A stretch of 64,000 nucleotides of DNA from Leifsonia sp. PS1209. GTDB taxonomy: Bacteria; Actinomycetota; Actinomycetes; Actinomycetales; Microbacteriaceae. Every line of letters begins with the position of its first letter. Position 1 is the stretch's first letter. Below, in pieces: positions 61,126 through 64,000 of this stretch. Position numbers and translations under genes: made by a program. Where the stretch lies: positions 1,860,001 to 1,924,000 of the forward strand of contig NZ_CP051154.1 in NCBI RefSeq assembly GCF_012317045.1, given 5' to 3'. Under the pieces are notes generated by a model, which saw only the letters and a program-made list of their open reading frames with translations, did not search any database and was not told the DNA's origin.

Positions 61126-62426
61126 GCGCAGACACCCAGCAGCGGGTGACCAGGGCGCCGATGAGCGCCGGGTTCAACAGGCTCTGGACGTCGGCCATCG
61201 CCAGCAACCTCGCCGACGGGATCGGGCGCACGGCCGTGCCGCTGATTGCGACGACGCTCACCAGGGATCCCGCCCTCATCGCGGGCCTGAGCGCCGTGAC
61301 GTTCCTGCCCTGGCTGCTGTTCGGCATCCCGGCCGGCATGCTGCTCGACAGGGTCGACCGCCGCATCGCGATGGCGGTCGCGAACACGCTCCGCTTCGCC
61401 GTCGCCGCCCTGCTGGCCGTGCTCGTCTCGACGGACTCGCTGACGATCTGGCTGCTCTACGGCTGCGTGCTGCTGTTCGGGATGGGCGAGACCGTCTTCG
61501 ACAACGCCACCACCACCGTCGTCCCGAGCCTCGTCACCCGCGATCAGCTCGACAGGGCGAACGGCCGGATGCAGTCGGCCGAGATCGTGGTGCAGAACTT
61601 CATCGCTACCCCGATCGCCGGCTTCCTCTTCGCCGCCGCCATCGCGCTGCCGGTCTGGCTGACGGGTGGAGGGTTCCTGATCGCCGGGCTGCTGGCGCTC
61701 ACGATTCCCGCCGCCGCTGCCGGCGCGTACCGGAAGGGGGCGGCCGCACAAGCCGCACAGGCCGCACAGAGTGCAGACGGCGTGGCCGCCGACACCCGGC
61801 CCCCGTTCCGCGCCGTCGTCTCGTTCCTGGTCCACCACCGGTTCCTGCGGACGATGATCATCCTGACCTCGCTGACCGCCTCCGCCCTCGCGTTCGCGCA
61901 AGGGAGTGTCGTGCTGCTCCTGCTGCAGACCTTCTCCGTCCCCGCCGCCCTCATCGGCGTCGTGACGGCGGGCGTCGGCGTCGGAGCCCTGATCGGCGCG
62001 CTCATCGCGAGCAGGCTCGTCGAGCGCTTCGGCCGCGGTCCGGTGATGTTCTGCTCGATGCTCGTGTGCGGGATCGGCATGTTCTGCGTCGGGGTCACCG
62101 CCAACGTCGTCGTCGCGATCGTGGCATACGCCGTCGGCGCGTTCGGCGTCGCGGTCTGGAACGTGCCGTGGGGCGCGCTCCGTCAGGCCATCGTCCCCAA
62201 CGACATGCTGGGGCGCGCGATGGGGATCGTGCGCACCATCGGCTGGGGGCTCACCCCGATCGCCACGGTGCTGGGCGGTTTCATCGCCCGCATCGACCTG
62301 CGCCTGCCGTTCGTCATCGGCGGCGCCGTCGTCCTCGCACTGACGCTCATCGCGGTGCGACTCCTGCTCTCCGCCGGTTCACACGAACCGGCGCACGAAA
62401 CCACCACGGAAGGAACCGGATCATGA
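61122..62426 (+). CDS. MFS exporter (MFS_3 type)
   Basis: A 434-residue transporter with 12 predicted helices. It shares with the exporter at 11.4 kb the segments FNRLWTSAIASNLADGIGRT, GIPAGMLLDRVDRRIAM (motif A) and LVTRDQLDRANGRMQSAEIV. RQAIVPNDMLGRAMGIVRTI is the conserved C-terminal half loop. Operon with the regulator (ATGA overlap) and a small gene downstream. The substrate is unknown; local repression suggests efflux of a toxic compound. Confidence 0.9.
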   Translation: MSADTQQRVTRAPMSAGFNRLWTSAIASNLADGIGRTAVPLIATTLTRDPALIAGLSAVTFLPWLLFGIPAGMLLDRVDRRIAMAVANTLRFAVAALLAVLVSTDSLTIWLLYGCVLLFGMGETVFDNATTTVVPSLVTRDQLDRANGRMQSAEIVVQNFIATPIAGFLFAAAIALPVWLTGGGFLIAGLLALTIPAAAAGAYRKGAAAQAAQAAQSADGVAADTRPPFRAVVSFLVHHRFLRTMIILTSLTASALAFAQGSVVLLLLQTFSVPAALIGVVTAGVGVGALIGALIASRLVERFGRGPVMFCSMLVCGIGMFCVGVTANVVVAIVAYAVGAFGVAVWNVPWGALRQAIVPNDMLGRAMGIVRTIGWGLTPIATVLGGFIARIDLRLPFVIGGAVVLALTLIAVRLLLSAGSHEPAHETTTEGTGS

Positions 62427-62626
62427 CCGTCATCGACGTCACTGTTCCCAGCATCCACCAGGCCACCTGGACCCAGCGCACCGCGATCCGCTTCGGCAGC
62501 GCCCTCACCGAGTGGGGCGTGCGCCGCGCGACGTTCCGCACCGCTCCGGCCTTCGCCGACCAGCTCGCGGCCGTCGAGCGGACCCGTGACGAGGCGGCAC
62601 GTCAGCTGCCTCAGCTGCCGCGCTGA
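62423..62626 (+). CDS. Small protein of unknown function (67 aa)
   Basis: A 67-residue soluble, basic protein starting at an ATG that overlaps the exporter stop (ATGA). WTQRTAIRFGSALTEWGVRR forms an amphipathic helix and the C-terminus is helical (QLAAVERTRDEAARQLPQLP). I do not recognise it. Tight coupling suggests it belongs to the efflux cassette. Confidence 0.6.
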   Translation: MTVIDVTVPSIHQATWTQRTAIRFGSALTEWGVRRATFRTAPAFADQLAAVERTRDEAARQLPQLPR

Positions 62627-62650
62627 TGGATGCGCGACTCAGCGGATCCA

Positions 62651-62917
62651 TCAGTCCTGATCGAACTCGTCCGGCTCGCCTTGGACCGGCTGCGTGATCG
62701 TCGCCGAGTCCTCCTGCGGGTTGAACCGGATGACCGTGCCGTCGTCGAGTTCTACGACCGGCTTGCCCTCCAGCCAGGTGAGCGTCCACTTCCAGCCGTC
62801 CGTGGCGACGTCGGTCGCCACGAGTTCTTCCTCGACCGTCGTGACCGCGTACGCGACCACCTCGGGGAGGCTGCTCGGCGCTTCGCCACCGACGGACCAG
62901 CGCGTTCCCAGCTGCAT
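62651..62917 (-). CDS. Small acidic hypothetical protein (88 aa)
   Basis: An unrecognised 88-residue protein, beta-rich (VVAYAVTTVEEELVATDVAT; WKWTLTWLEGKPVVELDDGT) with an acidic end (QGEPDEFDQD). Its ATG overlaps the stop of the upstream GNAT gene in TGATG form, so it is translated from that mRNA. No motif indicates a function. Confidence 0.6.
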   Translation of the reverse strand: MQLGTRWSVGGEAPSSLPEVVAYAVTTVEEELVATDVATDGWKWTLTWLEGKPVVELDDGTVIRFNPQEDSATITQPVQGEPDEFDQD

Positions 62918-63381
62918 CAGGCGCTCGCCCGCGCAGCGGGAAGGTCGATCTCGTACGTGACCCACGAGGTGCGGGTGGCGACGGAGTCGTAGACCTGCTG
63001 GGCCTCGGAGTTGTCGCGCGCGGTGATCCACTGCACGACGCCGAGGCCGCGCTCCTCCGCCAGGGAGCGGACGGCGTCGATGAGCGTGCGGCCGATGCCC
63101 TTGTGGCGGTCCTCCTCCGCGACGAACAGGTCGTCGAGGAACAGGCCCCTGTCGCCTTCGAGCGGGCGGGCGAACTCGCGGACGTGGGCGAGGCCGACGA
63201 TGCGACCGTCCTCGACGGCCACCAGTCCGTCCTCTTCGTGGTCGGGAGCGGTCAGCCAGGACCAGAGCAGCAGGGCCTTCTGGTCGGTGAGCTGGGTCTC
63301 GTAGAACGCCGCGTACTTCTCGTACAGGTCGAGCCAGGCGAAGAAATCGCCGTCTGCGACCGGTCGGACTTCAATCGACAT
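62917..63381 (-). CDS. GNAT family N-acetyltransferase
   Basis: A 154-residue acetyltransferase. Motif A is GLFLDDLFVAEEDRHKGIGR and motif B includes VVQWITARDNSEAQQVYDSV. It is about half identical by eye to the GNAT at 63497-63943 (shared FxWLDLYxxY, KALLxWSW, GLAHVREFxRPL, LDDLFVA), so the two are a tandem duplication. Substrate unknown. Confidence 0.88.
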   Translation of the reverse strand: MSIEVRPVADGDFFAWLDLYEKYAAFYETQLTDQKALLLWSWLTAPDHEEDGLVAVEDGRIVGLAHVREFARPLEGDRGLFLDDLFVAEEDRHKGIGRTLIDAVRSLAEERGLGVVQWITARDNSEAQQVYDSVATRTSWVTYEIDLPAARASA

Positions 63382-63496
63382 GGGTGCCTCCGTTCGCCTT
63401 CCCCGCACGGCTGGATCGTGGTGCGTGTGTTTCGACCTTATCGCGCGCATCCCGGCCGGTCGATGCCGTCGGGGGTGGTGGATGCGCGCGAGGGGT

Positions 63497-63943
63497 TCAC
63501 GGGACGAGGTCGTACGTGACCCACTTGGTCTTCTCGGCCACGCGGTCGTAGACGCGCCTGGCCGTCTCGTTGTCCTTCGCGGTGATCCAGCGAACGACGG
63601 ACAGGCCGTGCTCGCGGGCGCGGTCGCGCAGCGCTTCGAGGAGGGCCGTGCCCGCCCCGTCTCCGCGGGCGTCCTTCGCGACGAACAGGTCGTCGAGGTA
63701 GAGACCGCGGCTGCCGTCGAGCGGTCGGACGAACTCGCGCACGTGCGCGAGACCGATCGGTGTGCCATCGTCGTTGACCGCGAAGTACGCCTCGAGCTCG
63801 TTGTCCGGATCGGTGATCCAGCTCCACACGAGCAGCGCCTTCTCGTCCGTCAGCGGCTGCTCGTAGAACTCGCCGTAGCCTGCGTAGAGGTCGAGCCAGG
63901 TGAAGAACTCGTTGTCTTCCACACTCCGGACCGTCACGGTCAT
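63497..63943 (-). CDS. GNAT family N-acetyltransferase (tandem paralogue)
   Basis: A 148-residue acetyltransferase. Acetyl-CoA motif GLYLDDLFVAKDARGDGAGT and C-terminal VVRWITAKDNETARRVYDRV. It is separated by 115 bp from its paralogue and preceded by GAGGAGGA. Its ATG overlaps a stop codon of a frame entering from the right edge. Confidence 0.88.
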   Translation of the reverse strand: MTVTVRSVEDNEFFTWLDLYAGYGEFYEQPLTDEKALLVWSWITDPDNELEAYFAVNDDGTPIGLAHVREFVRPLDGSRGLYLDDLFVAKDARGDGAGTALLEALRDRAREHGLSVVRWITAKDNETARRVYDRVAEKTKWVTYDLVP

Positions 63944-64000
63944 CGTTCCTCCTCGCTCGGGGCCTGGGCCAGCAGGATATCGGTCACGGAAAGGTCAGTG
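63940..64000 (-). CDS. C-terminal end of an upstream gene (partial)
   Basis: An open frame enters from the right edge, reads TDLSVTDILLAQAPSEEER and stops with a TGA overlapping the GNAT ATG (ATGA). The overlap pattern fits a real upstream gene, but 19 codons cannot identify it. Confidence 0.4.
   Translation of the reverse strand, partial: TDLSVTDILLAQAPSEEER

Overview
The window is a high-GC actinobacterial chromosome segment. Frequent GATGCG/CATCC codon pairs, leaderless starts, the orn/tRNA-His pair, the tig-clpP1-clpP2-clpX order and a YkoEDC thiamine-precursor transporter all suggest a Microbacteriaceae genome close to Leifsonia. That placement is inferred from gene content; no search was possible. 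Nearly all of the window is ordinary chromosome. One accessory patch stands out at 47.7-51.4 kb.

Layout. 0-5 kb: end of a drug exporter, an unknown protein, an aldo/keto reductase, DNA polymerase IV, an EEP-family hydrolase and a GerW-like protein. 4.9-8.8 kb: a TPP riboswitch and ykoE-ykoD-ykoC, followed by a P-loop kinase-like gene. 8.9-20 kb: a zincin-like metallopeptidase, a MetE-like protein, a secreted lytic transglycosylase, two MFS exporters with divergent regulators, orn, tRNA-His, tRNA-Arg, a CPA2 antiporter and nadE. 20-32 kb: msrA, an SSB paralogue, ettA, a Rieske protein facing a SigL-like sigma/anti-sigma pair, thioesterases, a flavoprotein, a truncated haemoglobin and an MscS channel. 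33-37 kb: an ABC-2 exporter operon with its two-component system. 37-47 kb: pepN, rpiB, an Fpg/Nei glycosylase, a PaiB-like protein, an amidohydrolase, dps, a second two-component system, an orphan antitoxin-like protein, a zinc-ribbon P-loop protein and a GNAT.

47.7-51.4 kb is an integration hotspot at the 3' end of tRNA-Gly(TCC). A perfect 45-bp duplication of the tRNA 3' half flanks a 2.3-kb element. The element carries an unrecognised two-gene unit (a soluble protein plus a 4-TM membrane protein) and the wreckage of two recombinases. An older boundary further left carries a 15-bp tRNA-Gly remnant, a displaced tRNA-His 3' end and a DUF4917/SIR2-like gene. This is the best candidate for an undescribed system, probably phage defence; that role is inference from context only.

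51.5-64 kb: tRNA-Pro, trigger factor, an EamA permease behind a hairpin that covers its ribosome-binding region, clpP1-clpP2, an AAA ATPase, clpX, a regularly spaced palindrome array, an M3 oligopeptidase, a second ArsR-type/MFS cassette behind a 14-bp iterated operator, and tandem GNAT genes.

Regulatory features that can be read directly include two face-to-face SigL-type promoters, several leaderless promoters (a TANNNT box six or seven bases before the start codon) and a candidate ClgR site ahead of clpP1.
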